A stretch of DNA of 64,000 nucleotides. Origin: Geodermatophilus obscurus. Lineage in GTDB: Bacteria; Actinomycetota; Actinomycetes; Mycobacteriales; Geodermatophilaceae. The notes beneath the pieces are model-generated. The model did no database searches. It saw only the letters and a list, made by a program, of their open reading frames with translations, and was not told where the DNA came from. The stretch covers positions 56,964 to 120,963 of the forward strand of contig NZ_FRDM01000012.1 in assembly GCF_900143215.1 (NCBI RefSeq). The letters are read 5' to 3'. The position numbers were made by a program, and so were the translations under genes. This document shows, in pieces, positions 42,721 to 52,117 of this stretch. Positions within the stretch are counted from its first letter, which is position 1. Every line of letters begins with the position of its first letter.

Positions 42721-43094
42721 CCGGCGCTCAGCTCGTACCGGGGGTTGTAGATGACCTGGCGCCCGTCGAAGGAGGCGAAGCGGCCGTGCGCGCTGAGCGT
42801 GCGGCCGGGCTCGATGCCGGGGATCCGCCGCCGGCCGAGCCACACGAGGGTGACCGAGCCGGAGCCGTCGAAGAGCTCCGCCTCCAGGGTCGGCACCGTC
42901 TCCCGCGGGGTGTAGACCACCGACTTGAGCCGGCCGGTGACTTTGACGACGGCGCCCTTGCGGCAGGCGCTGACCGGCTCGCAGCCGGCGTTCGCGGAGT
43001 CCGCGCGCAGCTCCTCCGCATCGATGGTCTGGTCGTCGGCGGTCAGCCGCTGCAGCGTCCGCGTGAACCAGCCGGCCTGGCGTGTCTGCGTCAC
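42717..43094 (-). CDS. OB-fold nucleic-acid-binding protein, 125 aa
   Basis: This is a RecG/RPA-type OB fold: AVVKVTGRLKSVVYTPRETVPTLEAELFDGSGSVTLVWLGRRRIPGIEPGRTLSAHGRF. It is equivalent to Rv2694c. GTG 43094 overlaps the hydrolase stop and its own stop overlaps DUF3159. Target unknown. Confidence 0.9.
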   Translation of the reverse strand: MTQTRQAGWFTRTLQRLTADDQTIDAEELRADSANAGCEPVSACRKGAVVKVTGRLKSVVYTPRETVPTLEAELFDGSGSVTLVWLGRRRIPGIEPGRTLSAHGRFASFDGRQVIYNPRYELSAG

Positions 43095-43885
43095 GGTTCC
43101 AGCGTAGATCGGCCGCGGGGCACCTCGGCGCGGGCTCGCAGCCAGTCGCGCACCAGCGCCCACGGCTCCCCCGCCGGGTCGATCGGCACCATGTGGTCAC
43201 CGGGCACCAGCCGGACGTCGACGGCGACGCCCTGGGCCGCGGCGGCCTCCGCGTAGCGGGCGCTCTGCTCGGCCGGGACGGTCGTGTCGCCGGTGCCGTG
43301 CACGCACAGCAGGTCGGCACCGGCCGGGACCAGCCGCACCGGGTCGGCCGCCGCGTAGCGATCCGGCGCCTGCTGCGGCTCGGCGCCGAGCAGCTCCTGC
43401 ACCGCCCCGCCGCCCAGCCGCTGCGCCGCGGCGCGCTCCAGGTCGAGCACCCCCGCCTGCAGCACGGCCGCGGCCACCCGCACCCGCGGCCGCGCGCCCG
43501 GCACACCCTTGGGAAGTCGGTCGCGGCCGGCGGCCCACGCGGCGAGGTGCCCGCCGGCGGAGTGCCCGACGACCGCGACGCCGGCGAGGTCCAGCCGGCC
43601 GCTGTCCGGCAGCTCCGGCAGGAGGTCCACCGCCGCCGCGACGTCCTCGAGGGTGGCCGGCCAGCCGCCGCCGGACCTGACCCGGCGGTACTCGACCGCG
43701 ACGGCGGCGAAGCCGGCGTCGGCCAGGTCGGCCGCGAGCGGCCGGGCCAGCTCGACGCCGAACGCGGCCCGCCAGAAGCCGCCGTGCAGCACGACCACCA
43801 CCGGTGCAGGACCGGCGCCCGCGGGCAGGGTCAGCTCGACGAACTGGTCGGGGTGCGGCCCGTAGGCGGCGCGCACGACCCTCAC
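43091..43885 (-). CDS. Alpha/beta hydrolase (esterase/dipeptidase-like), 264 aa
   Basis: The oxyanion motif VVVVLHGGFW, the nucleophile elbow VGHSAGGHLAAW (Ser), the acid in VHGTGDTTVP and the His in VPGDHMVPI make a complete catalytic triad. No signal peptide. It lies between DUF3710 and the OB-fold gene with 4-base overlaps at both ends, so its expression is tied to theirs. Substrate unknown. Confidence 0.88.
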   Translation of the reverse strand: MRVVRAAYGPHPDQFVELTLPAGAGPAPVVVVLHGGFWRAAFGVELARPLAADLADAGFAAVAVEYRRVRSGGGWPATLEDVAAAVDLLPELPDSGRLDLAGVAVVGHSAGGHLAAWAAGRDRLPKGVPGARPRVRVAAAVLQAGVLDLERAAAQRLGGGAVQELLGAEPQQAPDRYAAADPVRLVPAGADLLCVHGTGDTTVPAEQSARYAEAAAAQGVAVDVRLVPGDHMVPIDPAGEPWALVRDWLRARAEVPRGRSTLEP

Positions 43886-44595
43886 GGGCCGGGCGGGGTC
43901 GGGGGCGGGCTCCCCGGCGGACGGACGGCCTGCTGCGCGGCCAGCTGTGCGGCGGCCTGCGGCGGCAGGGTCAGCGGGAGCGGCTCGCGGACCGGCATCG
44001 GCGCGGTCCCGCGGACGACGACGATCTGCCGGAACGCCTGCTCCAGCGCGGCGGCGGCCTCCGGGCGCTCCGCCGCGGAGCCGCTGATCATGCCGCGCAG
44101 GAACCAGCGGGGCCCGTCGACGCCGATGAAGCGCGCCGGGCGGCGCACCGGCGCCGGGGCCGGCTGGCCGGGCTGCGCCGGCGGGTTCGCCCGCACGAAG
44201 CCGGCCAGCTCCGGGCCGAAGGGCCCGTCGACCTCCTGCAGTGACCCGCCCTGGCCGGAGGCGCTGCGGGCGAGGTCGGCGCGGATCTCGTCCCAGATGC
44301 CGCCGGCCCGGGGCGCGGCGAACACCGCCACCTGCAGCAGCGAGTCGCCGTAGCGCAACGTGGCGCCGATGACCTTCTGCTGCGCGTTGACGTCGACGCG
44401 CAGCTCCGTGCCCGCCACCGCGGGCAGCCGCAGCGAGCCCAGGTCGATGCGCGCGGTGCCGTCGTCGGGGGCGTCCGCGGAGTCCCACGGGCCGGTCGTC
44501 TCCGCGACCTCGCGGACCTTGTGCTGCGGCTCCGGCGGCACCCCGCGCTCGCGCAGGCTGCGGTCGATCCGGTTGCGTCGCCGTCCGAACGGCAT
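43882..44595 (-). CDS. DUF3710 protein, 237 aa
   Basis: It is an actinobacterial protein equivalent to Rv2696c. Typical segments are GPWDSADAPDDGTARIDLGSLRLPAV, GTELRVDVNAQQKVIGATL, WDEIRADLARSASGQGG and PRWFLRGMISGSAA. Pro-rich C-terminus. Function unknown; linkage to dut is conserved. ATG 44595 is next to the dut stop, one base apart. Confidence 0.9.
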   Translation of the reverse strand: MPFGRRRNRIDRSLRERGVPPEPQHKVREVAETTGPWDSADAPDDGTARIDLGSLRLPAVAGTELRVDVNAQQKVIGATLRYGDSLLQVAVFAAPRAGGIWDEIRADLARSASGQGGSLQEVDGPFGPELAGFVRANPPAQPGQPAPAPVRRPARFIGVDGPRWFLRGMISGSAAERPEAAAALEQAFRQIVVVRGTAPMPVREPLPLTLPPQAAAQLAAQQAVRPPGSPPPTPPGP

Positions 44596-44596
44596 G

Positions 44597-45091
44597 TCAG
44601 TCGGTTCCCTTCGCCGAGACGGGAGCGTGCCCGCCGGTCGACCCGTGGCCCCCCACCCCGCGCACGCTCTCCGGCAGCTGCTCGACGGGCACGAAGCGGG
44701 CGCGCACCACCGGTTGCACCACCAGCTGGGCGACGCGGTCGCCGCGGCGCAGCGTCAGCGGCGTGGCCGGGTCGAGGTTCACCAGGTTGACCTTGATCTC
44801 CCCGCGGTAGCCGGCGTCGATGGTGCCCGGGGCGTTGACCAGCGACAGCCCCACCCGGTGGGCCAGGCCCGAGCGCGGGTGGACGAACCCGGCGTAGCCC
44901 TCGGGGATGGCGACCGCGACCCCGGTGCCGACCAGTGCCCGCTGCAACGGCGCCAGCTCGAGGTCCTCGGCGATGGCCAGGTCGGCCCCGGCGTCCCCGG
45001 GCAGGGCGTAGGCGGGGACGGCGTCCTCCGGGGAGGTGAGCCGCACCGGGACCTCCACCTCGGGAACGGCGGGGAGGGAGGGGTCGGGCAC
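44597..45091 (-). CDS. dut: dUTP diphosphatase, 164 aa
   Basis: It hydrolyses dUTP to dUMP. All five motifs are visible: [10 protein letters not shown] (1), HPRSGLA (2), [18 protein letters not shown] (3), [13 protein letters not shown] (4), and the P-loop-like [10 protein letters not shown] (5), so it is a complete homotrimeric dUTPase. GTG 45091 has no Shine-Dalgarno sequence; a TAGGGT box ends 7 bases upstream, suggesting a leaderless mRNA. Confidence 0.96.
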   Translation of the reverse strand: MPDPSLPAVPEVEVPVRLTSPEDAVPAYALPGDAGADLAIAEDLELAPLQRALVGTGVAVAIPEGYAGFVHPRSGLAHRVGLSLVNAPGTIDAGYRGEIKVNLVNLDPATPLTLRRGDRVAQLVVQPVVRARFVPVEQLPESVRGVGGHGSTGGHAPVSAKGTD

Positions 45092-45098
45092 GTCCGCG

Positions 45099-45104
45099 AC
45101 CCTA
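45099..45104 (-). promoter_or_regulatory. Predicted -10 box for leaderless dut
   Basis: TAGGGT on the minus strand, 7 bases from GTG 45091. It fits the TAnnnT pattern seen at other starts in this window. Confidence 0.45.
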
Positions 45105-45105
45105 T

Positions 45106-45170
45106 AAGGACCCCCTTGCCCCAGCCCCTCACCAGCTCGGGCCGGGACGCTGCACAGCGGCCGGGTCCTC
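45106..45170 (+). repeat. Dispersed intergenic repeat, degenerate copy
   Basis: AAGGACCCCC, then CCAGCCCCTCACCAGCTCGG and GCCGGGAC follow the order of copy 1 with several changes. It fills the gap between dut and the next gene. Confidence 0.5.
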
Positions 45171-45173
45171 GCC

Positions 45174-46073
45174 TCAGGAGCGGGACCGGCGCAGGTCGGC
45201 GAGCACCCGGCGGGCCAGCGTCTCGGTGGCCCTCCGGTTGGCCCGGCCGCCGAGCGCCGCACCGACGAGGAAGGGGGCCGCGCCCGGGACGCTGCGGGCC
45301 ATCCGCCGGGTCATCCGGCGGCTGAGCGTGCGCAGGCCGGCCGAGCCGAGGACGACGCCCAGGCCCGGGACGACGGCGTCCTCGACGGCTCGCTGCCGGG
45401 TCCAGCTGGACAGGTAGGCCAGTGCCCGGTCGCGGGCGTCGCCCGGCGCGGGCCGGCCGTACAGCTCGTGCAGCTCGCCGAGCAGGACGACCTCGACGGC
45501 GGCGGTGAGGACCGTCTCGGCGCCGAGCTCCAGCGGCAGCGCCAGCAGCGAGGGCGGGGCGATCCAGTGAGCCGCCGACAGCCCGCCGGTGGCCGCGCCG
45601 ATGCCCGCCGTGAGCTTCGCGGCCCGCGCCACGAGCGCGTCGGCGATCTCGTCGTCGGAGGCGCCGGGGTGGACCGCGCGGAGGCGCCCCGCGTCGCGGA
45701 TCGGCAGCCGCGGAGCGGCAGTGGTCAGCAGGTCGCCGAGCAGGGCACCGGGGGTGCGGGTCCCACCGCCGCCGTCCGGACCGGACCGCGGCCCGCCCGG
45801 TTCCGCGGTGCCGCGGCCGGCGCGGGCCCCGGCGGCCGCGACCGCGGCGACGACGTCGCGCAGAGTCGCCGCGGTCGAGCGGCGGCCGTCCGGCGCGGCC
45901 TCGGTCGTCCCGCCCACCAGACCGGACGCCGCCTCGGCCAGCAGTCGGCCGGCCCGTGCGAGCGGGCCCTCCTCCGCGGGCGGGGCCGTGGGTCCACCGG
46001 CCGCGCTGGCCGCGACCGGTCGCGGCGGCGGGACGTCCCGCGCCGGACCGGTGCGCTCCCGGTGATCGGTCAC
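45174..46073 (-). CDS. Unrecognised protein with hydrophobic C-terminal half, 299 aa
   Basis: The first 100 residues are Pro/Gly/Ala-rich and disordered. The rest is helical with hydrophobic stretches ([40 protein letters not shown], then [14 protein letters not shown] and [23 protein letters not shown]), which resembles membrane-associated EcsC-like or related actinobacterial proteins, though I cannot name the family. It occupies the position of Rv2698 between dut and DUF4193 but on the opposite strand. Confidence 0.6.
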   Translation of the reverse strand: MTDHRERTGPARDVPPPRPVAASAAGGPTAPPAEEGPLARAGRLLAEAASGLVGGTTEAAPDGRRSTAATLRDVVAAVAAAGARAGRGTAEPGGPRSGPDGGGGTRTPGALLGDLLTTAAPRLPIRDAGRLRAVHPGASDDEIADALVARAAKLTAGIGAATGGLSAAHWIAPPSLLALPLELGAETVLTAAVEVVLLGELHELYGRPAPGDARDRALAYLSSWTRQRAVEDAVVPGLGVVLGSAGLRTLSRRMTRRMARSVPGAAPFLVGAALGGRANRRATETLARRVLADLRRSRS

Positions 46074-46109
46074 TGGCCCTCATCCCTCCGGTCGACGTGT
46101 CGTGGTGCG

Positions 46110-46208
46110 GCCCCGTTGCAGGGTCCCGCCGCGAGCCTGGTGAGGTACTGGAACGGCCCCGCGTCAGGGTCCCGTCCCGAGCCTGCGAGGGGACGGGGGG
46201 ACGCGGGG
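46110..46208 (-). repeat. Dispersed intergenic hairpin repeat, copy 3 with a partial second unit
   Basis: Outer arms CCCCGCGTC (46157-46165) and GACGCGGGG (46200-46208) enclose inner arms CCCGTCCC (46171-46178) and GGGACGGG (46190-46197) around a 11-base loop. A partial extra unit is at 46110-46144. It lies just past the DUF4193 stop, so it probably terminates that gene. Confidence 0.75.
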
Positions 46209-46215
46209 TCCTTCA

Positions 46216-46518
46216 TCAGGCGGCGCAGTCGCGGCAGAACAGCTGGTCGCCCTTGGTGGCGGCCAGCCGGCTGCGGTGCTGCACCAGGAAGCAGCGCGAG
46301 CAGGTGAACTCGTCCTCCTGCTTGGGCAGCACGCGGACGGTCAGCTCCTCGTTGGACAGGTCGGCGCCGGGGAGCTCGAGGTTCTCGTTGAAGTCGGTCT
46401 CGTCGACGTCGACCGACGAGGACTGAGCCTCGGCGCGGCGGGCCTTGAGCTCCTCGAGCGAGTCCTCGCCGAGCTCGTCGGCCTCGTTGCGGCGCGGGGC
46501 GTCGTAGTCGGTGGCCAT
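46216..46518 (-). CDS. DUF4193 zinc-ribbon-like protein, 100 aa
   Basis: An acidic N-terminal half (DEADELGEDSLEELKARR...VDVDETDFNENLELPG) is followed by TCSRCFLVQHRSRLA and FCRDCAA, a C-x2-C/C-x2-C zinc ribbon. It is equivalent to Rv2699c; mycobacterial members have been linked to transcription, but no role can be read here. GGAGGAGGGG lies 8 bases before ATG 46518. Confidence 0.92.
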   Translation of the reverse strand: MATDYDAPRRNEADELGEDSLEELKARRAEAQSSSVDVDETDFNENLELPGADLSNEELTVRVLPKQEDEFTCSRCFLVQHRSRLAATKGDQLFCRDCAA

Positions 46519-46826
46519 GGGAAGTGCCCCTCCTCCGGGGTTCTCGCGGGCGCGGCGCCCGCAGTTGTGCAGCGGCGCGCTGCGGCGCCGTTGTGGTGTC
46601 CGGTCGCCGGGGCGACCGGGGGTCCGGGGACCGGTGACCGCAGGGCGGGCACCGGCCGGTGCTCGTACGACCGCGCCGCCGACCTCACCGGCGGACGGCG
46701 GGGCACACCGGCACGGTCTGACCGGCGGACCCCCCAACGTCGCGCGGCCCCCGTTTGTGCCCGGCGCGCGAGGGGGGACCACCTCACGGCCGGACCGTGT
46801 CGGACGGGGCGCGAAGCGCCAGAGGT

Positions 46827-46832
46827 TACCCT
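46827..46832 (+). promoter_or_regulatory. Predicted -10 box for the leaderless phosphotransferase gene
   Basis: TACCCT with 6 bases to GTG 46839, matching the boxes at 27336 and 49456. Confidence 0.6.
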
Positions 46833-46838
46833 GCGCCC

Positions 46839-47885
46839 GTGTCGACTCCCGTGGGTGCTGATCCGGCCGTCGTCGGGCCCTACCTGGCCTCCGTCCTCGG
46901 CGACGAGCGGTGGTCCAGCGTTCGCGTCGATCTCATCGCCGCGGGCATGTCCAACCTCACCTACGTGGTGACCCCGGAGGGCGGTTCGGACGACGACGCG
47001 GTCATCCTCCGGCGGCCGCCGACCGGCGCGGTCCTCGCCACCGCGCACGACATGGCGCGCGAGCACCGGGTGGTCTCCGCGCTGGGCCGGACCGCCGTCC
47101 CGGTGCCGCGCACGCTGCACCTGTGCACCGACACCGCCGTGCTCGGTGCGCCCTTCTACGTGATGGAGCGGGTCGTCGGCCTGCACGTCGTCGACCGGAT
47201 CCCGGCCGGCTACGCCGACGAGCCGGCCCAGCGGCGGGCGATCGGCGAGGGCCTGGTCGACGTCCTGGCCGACCTGCACGCCGTCGACCACGAGGCGGTG
47301 GGGCTGGGCGACTTCGGCCGGCCCGAGGGCTTCATGGCCCGGCAGGTGCGCCGCTGGACCCAGCAGTGGGACGCCACCCGCGACCGCGAGCGACCCGGCC
47401 TGGACGCCCTCGCCGCCCGCCTGGCGCAGACCGTGCCCACCACCCAGCGCGACGGGATCGTCCACGGCGACTTCCGGCTGGACAACTGCCTGCTCGACCC
47501 GCAGACCCCCGGCCGCATCCGCGCGGTGCTGGACTGGGAGATGTCCACCCTCGGCGACCCGCTGGCCGACCTCGGGATGCTGCACGTCTACTGGCCGCAG
47601 GCCGGTGAGGAGAGCGTCGCCGGGCAGAGCACGGTGACCGCGCTGGAGGGCTTCCCGACCCGCGCGGAGGTCGCGGCGCGCTACGCCGAGCGCAGCGGCC
47701 TGGACCTCACCGACCTGCCCTGGTACGTCGCCTTCGCCTACTTCAAGTTCGCCGCGATCGTCGCCGGGATCGTCGCCCGCTCGGCCGCCGGCGCCATGGC
47801 CGGCAAGGACACCGCCGGGTACGCCGACCGCATCGACCCGTGCGTGCAGCGCGGACGCGCCGCGCTCGACGACGGTGCGATCTAG
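46839..47885 (+). CDS. Phosphotransferase-family (APH/ACAD10-like) kinase, 348 aa
   Basis: It has the aminoglycoside-phosphotransferase fold: N-lobe LIAAGMSNLTYVVT and VILRRPPTG (Lys replaced by Arg-rich strand), the Brenner motif GIVHGDFRLDNCLLD with catalytic Asp, and VLDWEMSTLGDPLADLGML with the metal-binding Asp. Related proteins sit with acyl-CoA dehydrogenases and act on hydroxyacyl groups. Translation starts at GTG 46839 with no Shine-Dalgarno sequence and a TACCCT box 6 bases ahead. It is absent from the mycobacterial order I recall here. Confidence 0.88.
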   Translation: MSTPVGADPAVVGPYLASVLGDERWSSVRVDLIAAGMSNLTYVVTPEGGSDDDAVILRRPPTGAVLATAHDMAREHRVVSALGRTAVPVPRTLHLCTDTAVLGAPFYVMERVVGLHVVDRIPAGYADEPAQRRAIGEGLVDVLADLHAVDHEAVGLGDFGRPEGFMARQVRRWTQQWDATRDRERPGLDALAARLAQTVPTTQRDGIVHGDFRLDNCLLDPQTPGRIRAVLDWEMSTLGDPLADLGMLHVYWPQAGEESVAGQSTVTALEGFPTRAEVAARYAERSGLDLTDLPWYVAFAYFKFAAIVAGIVARSAAGAMAGKDTAGYADRIDPCVQRGRAALDDGAI

Positions 47886-47944
47886 GTACCCCGCGCCGCC
47901 CTAGACTCCCGGCCAACGCCAGGAACCGAGGGGGACCAGAGCCC

Positions 47945-48484
47945 GTGAGCGCGCCGCCCACCGACCGATCCGCGGTCCGTCCCCGGAGCGGCCGCCGGCC
48001 GATCCCGCCGCTGGTCTTCCTGCTGGTGCTCGCCCTGGCCGCGCTGGTCGTCTGGTGGAACGTCTTCGACACCGAGGGCGAGCTCGAGGCGCAGGAGGCC
48101 GAGGCGTGCGCCAGCGCCTCGGCGGCACCGCCCTCGCTGGACCCGACCACGGTCACGCTGCGCGTCTTCAACGCCACCGACACCGGCGGCCTGGCCCAGG
48201 AGGTCGCGGCGTCGCTGCAGGAGCGGGGCTTCGTCGTCGAGGAGATCGCCAACGACCCCACCGAGCGTGAGGTCACCGGCGCCGGCGAGCTGCGGCACGG
48301 GCCGCGCGGCAACGAGGCCGCCGCCTACGTCGCGCTGTTCGTGCCGGGCGCCGGCGACTTCCCCGACACCCGGGCCACCGCCACGGTCGACTTCGTGATC
48401 GGCCCCGAGTTCACCGGTCTGGCGTCGCCGGAGGACGTCGAGGCAGCGCTCGGCGCCGCCGCCAGCGCGACCGCCGCCTGTTGA
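47945..48484 (+). CDS. LytR C-terminal-domain membrane protein (Cei-like), 179 aa
   Basis: One membrane helix (about 20-38, PPLVFLLVLALAALVVWW) anchors an extracellular LytR_C domain (TVTLRVFNATDTGGLAQEVAASLQERGFVVEEIAND, FVPGAGDFPDTRATATVDFVIGPEFTGL). It is equivalent to Rv2700, reported to support cell-envelope integrity. GTG 47945 follows GAGGGGG by 10 bases. A TAGACT box 38 bases upstream could be its -10. Confidence 0.87.
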   Translation: MSAPPTDRSAVRPRSGRRPIPPLVFLLVLALAALVVWWNVFDTEGELEAQEAEACASASAAPPSLDPTTVTLRVFNATDTGGLAQEVAASLQERGFVVEEIANDPTEREVTGAGELRHGPRGNEAAAYVALFVPGAGDFPDTRATATVDFVIGPEFTGLASPEDVEAALGAAASATAAC

Positions 48485-48516
48485 TCGAAGGACTGCGCTG
48501 CCCCCCGCCACTCACC

Positions 48517-48590
48517 GGCCCCGTCCGGGGCACCGCCCCGAGCCTGCGAGGGCTGGGGAGGACGGGGCCCTCCTGCTGGACGGGGCCGTT
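48517..48590. repeat. Dispersed intergenic hairpin repeat, copy 4 (convergent terminator)
   Basis: CCCCGTCC (48519-48526) pairs with GGACGGGG (48560-48567), and a second GGACGGGG lies at 48578-48585. The core GAGCCTGCGAGGG matches the other copies. It fills the gap between the convergent LytR_C and suhB genes, so it likely ends both. Confidence 0.75.
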
Positions 48591-48593
48591 CCC

Positions 48594-49409
48594 TCAGCTG
48601 CGGGCGTGCAGCCGGGCGAGCAGGGCGAGGAACTCGTCGGCCACCGACGGCGCCACGGCGATCCCCAGGGGCTCGGCGAACGGCTGCCCCGCCAGGCCGG
48701 TGACGACCACGCCGGCCTCGGCGGCCACCAGGGCGCCCGCGGCGAAGTCCCACCGGTTGAGGTGCATCTCGTAGTAGGCGTCGACCCGGCCGGCGGCCAC
48801 GGTGCACAGGTCCAGGGCGGCCGAGCCGTGCCGCCGGATGTCGCGGACCTGCGGCAGCAGCCCGGCGACCACCGCGGCCTGGGCGCGGCGCTGCTCGGCA
48901 CGGTAGCCGAAACCGGTCGCCACCAGGGCCCGGTCCAGCGAGGCCGGCCGGCTGCCGGTCAGCCGCACCGGGTCGGCACCGGGGAGCGTCAGGTGCGCGC
49001 CGCCGCCGGCGATGGCCGAGAACAGCTCGCCGGTGGCCGCGTTGAGCACCACGCCGGCCACCGCCTGCCCGTCGACCTCGGCGGCGATGGAGACCGCGTA
49101 CGCGGGCAGGCCGTAGACGAAGTTGGTGGTGCCGTCGATGGGGTCGACGACCCAGCGCACCCCGCTGGTGCCGGTGCGCTCGCCGCCCTCCTCCCCCAGC
49201 AGCCCGTCGTCCGGGCGGGCACCGAGCAGCCGGCCGGTGACCAGCTCCTCGCAGGCGCGGTCCACCGCGGTGACCATGTCGACCGGGCTGGACTTCACGT
49301 CGACCTGCTCGCCGGCCGAGGCGCGGCCACGCGCGACCAGGTCGGCCGCCTCCCGCGCGGTCGCGACGGCGAGGTCGAGGAGGGCGGCGGGCTCCGGCGC
49401 GGTGGTCAC
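48594..49409 (-). CDS. suhB: Inositol-1-monophosphatase, 271 aa
   Basis: Metal-site motifs are WVVDPIDGTTNFVYGLP (DPxDGT), LLGEEGGE and the C-terminal WDFAAGALVAAEAGVVVT. It dephosphorylates inositol phosphates, feeding phosphatidylinositol and mycothiol synthesis. GTG 49409 is preferred over 49424, with an AGGA box 8 bases upstream. Divergent from ppgK. Confidence 0.94.
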   Translation of the reverse strand: MTTAPEPAALLDLAVATAREAADLVARGRASAGEQVDVKSSPVDMVTAVDRACEELVTGRLLGARPDDGLLGEEGGERTGTSGVRWVVDPIDGTTNFVYGLPAYAVSIAAEVDGQAVAGVVLNAATGELFSAIAGGGAHLTLPGADPVRLTGSRPASLDRALVATGFGYRAEQRRAQAAVVAGLLPQVRDIRRHGSAALDLCTVAAGRVDAYYEMHLNRWDFAAGALVAAEAGVVVTGLAGQPFAEPLGIAVAPSVADEFLALLARLHARS

Positions 49410-49455
49410 GGGTCGATCCTGCACGAGCGGGGCTGCCGCCGACCGGAGCGATCAC

Positions 49456-49461
49456 TACCCT
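49456..49461 (+). promoter_or_regulatory. Predicted -10 box for leaderless ppgK
   Basis: TACCCT with 6 bases to GTG 49468. Same context as the DUF3000 and phosphotransferase genes. Confidence 0.6.
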
Positions 49462-49467
49462 GACCGC

Positions 49468-50211
49468 GTGCTCGGGTTCGGCGTGGACATCGGTGGCAGC
49501 GGCATCAAGGGGTGCCTGGTCGACCTGGACAAGGGTGAGCTGCACGGTGAACGGCTGCGCATCGAGACGCCGCAGCCCTCGCTGCCCGATCCGGTGTACG
49601 ACGTCGTGGGGCGGATCGTCGACTCCTTCCGGTGGGAGGGCCGCATCGGCGTCACCTTCCCCGGAGTGCTCAAGGGCGGGGTCGCGCGCACCGCAGCGAA
49701 CGTCGACAAGAGCTGGCTCGGCACCCACCTGGCCGAGGGGCTGGCCTCCCGGATCCCCGGCACCGTGCAGACGCTCAACGACGCCGACGCCGCCGGGATC
49801 GCCGAGATGCGCTACGGCGCCGGCCGGGACAAGCGGGGCGTCGTCCTCATGCTGACCTTCGGCACCGGCATCGGCAGTGCCCTGTTCACCGACGGCGTCC
49901 TCGTGCCGAACACCGAGTTCGGGCACATCGAGGTCGACGGCGAGGACGGGGAGAAGCGCGCGTCGGCGTCGGCCCGGGAGCGCGAGGACCTCAGCTACCC
50001 GCAGTGGGCCAAGCGGGTGGACCGCTACCTCGACGTCCTCGAGGCGGCCGTCTGGCCCGACCTGATCATCGTCGGCGGCGGGGTGAGCAAGAAGGCGCAC
50101 AAGTGGGTGCCGCTGCTGTCGACCCGCACCCCCGTCGTCCCGGCGGAGCTGCTCAACGACGCCGGCATCGTCGGCGCGGCGCTGGCGGCCGAGGAGCGCA
50201 TCGGACAGTGA
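49468..50211 (+). CDS. ppgK: Polyphosphate glucokinase, 247 aa
   Basis: It phosphorylates glucose from polyphosphate or ATP. The ROK motifs are FGVDIGGSGIKGCLVDLDKG (phosphate 1), the sugar-binding NDADAAGIAEMRYG, TFGTGIGSALFTDG (phosphate 2) and FGHIEVDGE. The SYPQWAKRVDRYLD segment is typical of PPGKs. Equivalent to Rv2702. Leaderless start. Its glucose 6-phosphate product is the substrate of zwf at 10 kb. Confidence 0.95.
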   Translation: MLGFGVDIGGSGIKGCLVDLDKGELHGERLRIETPQPSLPDPVYDVVGRIVDSFRWEGRIGVTFPGVLKGGVARTAANVDKSWLGTHLAEGLASRIPGTVQTLNDADAAGIAEMRYGAGRDKRGVVLMLTFGTGIGSALFTDGVLVPNTEFGHIEVDGEDGEKRASASAREREDLSYPQWAKRVDRYLDVLEAAVWPDLIIVGGGVSKKAHKWVPLLSTRTPVVPAELLNDAGIVGAALAAEERIGQ

Positions 50212-50270
50212 CCGTCTCGGCACCCCGCCGCCGGGTCGTCACGGAGGGTGAGAACGCCCCTGGACCTGGT

Positions 50271-50295
50271 GTGCTCCCCCCAGGTCGGGGGGCAC
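50271..50295 (+). terminator. Hairpin after ppgK
   Basis: CCCCCC (50276-50281) pairs with GGGGGG (50287-50292), extended by GTG/CAC across a 2-base bulge, 60 bases past the ppgK stop. Confidence 0.5.
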
Positions 50296-50312
50296 CGCCT
50301 CCCGTGAACCGG

Positions 50313-50340
50313 TGGACCGACCGGAACCCGCCGTTACAAT
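50313..50340 (+). promoter_or_regulatory. Predicted sigA promoter
   Basis: TACAAT (50335-50340) is an almost perfect -10 box, with TGGACC (50313-50318) 16 bases upstream as the -35. The leader to sigA would be about 165 bases. Confidence 0.6.
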
Positions 50341-50510
50341 GGAAGAGCCTCGCCCCCGTCGCTCCCCAGCCGAGAGCCATCCCCCGCCTGCGCACCGGTG
50401 AAACCCGGGCCGCCCGTCGGGTCCTCTCCCGCTCCGGACGCCGGCCGAGGCCGCTGCCCGGGGACCAGACGGCCCCCCGGGGAACGCACCCAGCACGGGA
50501 AGGAACCTGA

Positions 50511-51800
<1,290 letters not shown>

Positions 51801-51807
51801 GCGCCGG

Positions 51808-51843
51808 CCGCCTGCTGACCTGTTCTGGCAGGTCAGCAGGCGG
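51808..51843 (+). terminator. Terminator after sigA
   Basis: A perfect 15-bp stem (51808-51822 with 51829-51843) and a 6-base loop start 8 bases past the sigA stop. Confidence 0.8.
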
Positions 51844-51874
51844 GTCGCGGTGTGGGGCGGCGCTCAGCTCCGTG

Positions 51875-51908
51875 CATGTCGCTGGTGGTCCCATGTCGCT
51901 GGTGGTCC
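51875..51908. repeat. 17-base perfect tandem repeat
   Basis: CATGTCGCTGGTGGTCC occurs at 51875-51891 and again at 51892-51908. It marks the junction between the conserved core and the accessory region, next to a transposase remnant. Confidence 0.75.
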
Positions 51909-51959
51909 GTGGAACATGGGTGGCAGCCTCGTCTCGGGGTGGTGTCGTCGGCTGACAGT

Positions 51960-52105
51960 GAGGATGTAGACGAGGCCTGCCAGTTCTTCCGGTGGCCGAT
52001 GGCGTGCTCTACGCGGTTCCCTGCGCGGAGGCGGCCCGGCGATCGGCCTCGTGCCCCGCGGCAATGGAGGGAAAGCCGGGATCTGGTTCTTCCGCCGGGT
52101 CATGG
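51960..52105 (-). pseudogene. Transposase remnant (DDE_4/IS5-like C-terminus)
   Basis: Read leftward, one frame begins TRRKNQIPAFP and another carries GNRVEHAIGHRKNW, the conserved C-terminal pattern of a DDE transposase. The two are out of frame with each other. The same RRKNQ...R-RV-HG order is seen in the decayed element at 61.6-62.0 kb, so they are probably the same family. Only about 50 codons remain. Confidence 0.6.
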
Positions 52106-52117
52106 CGGGACCGACGG

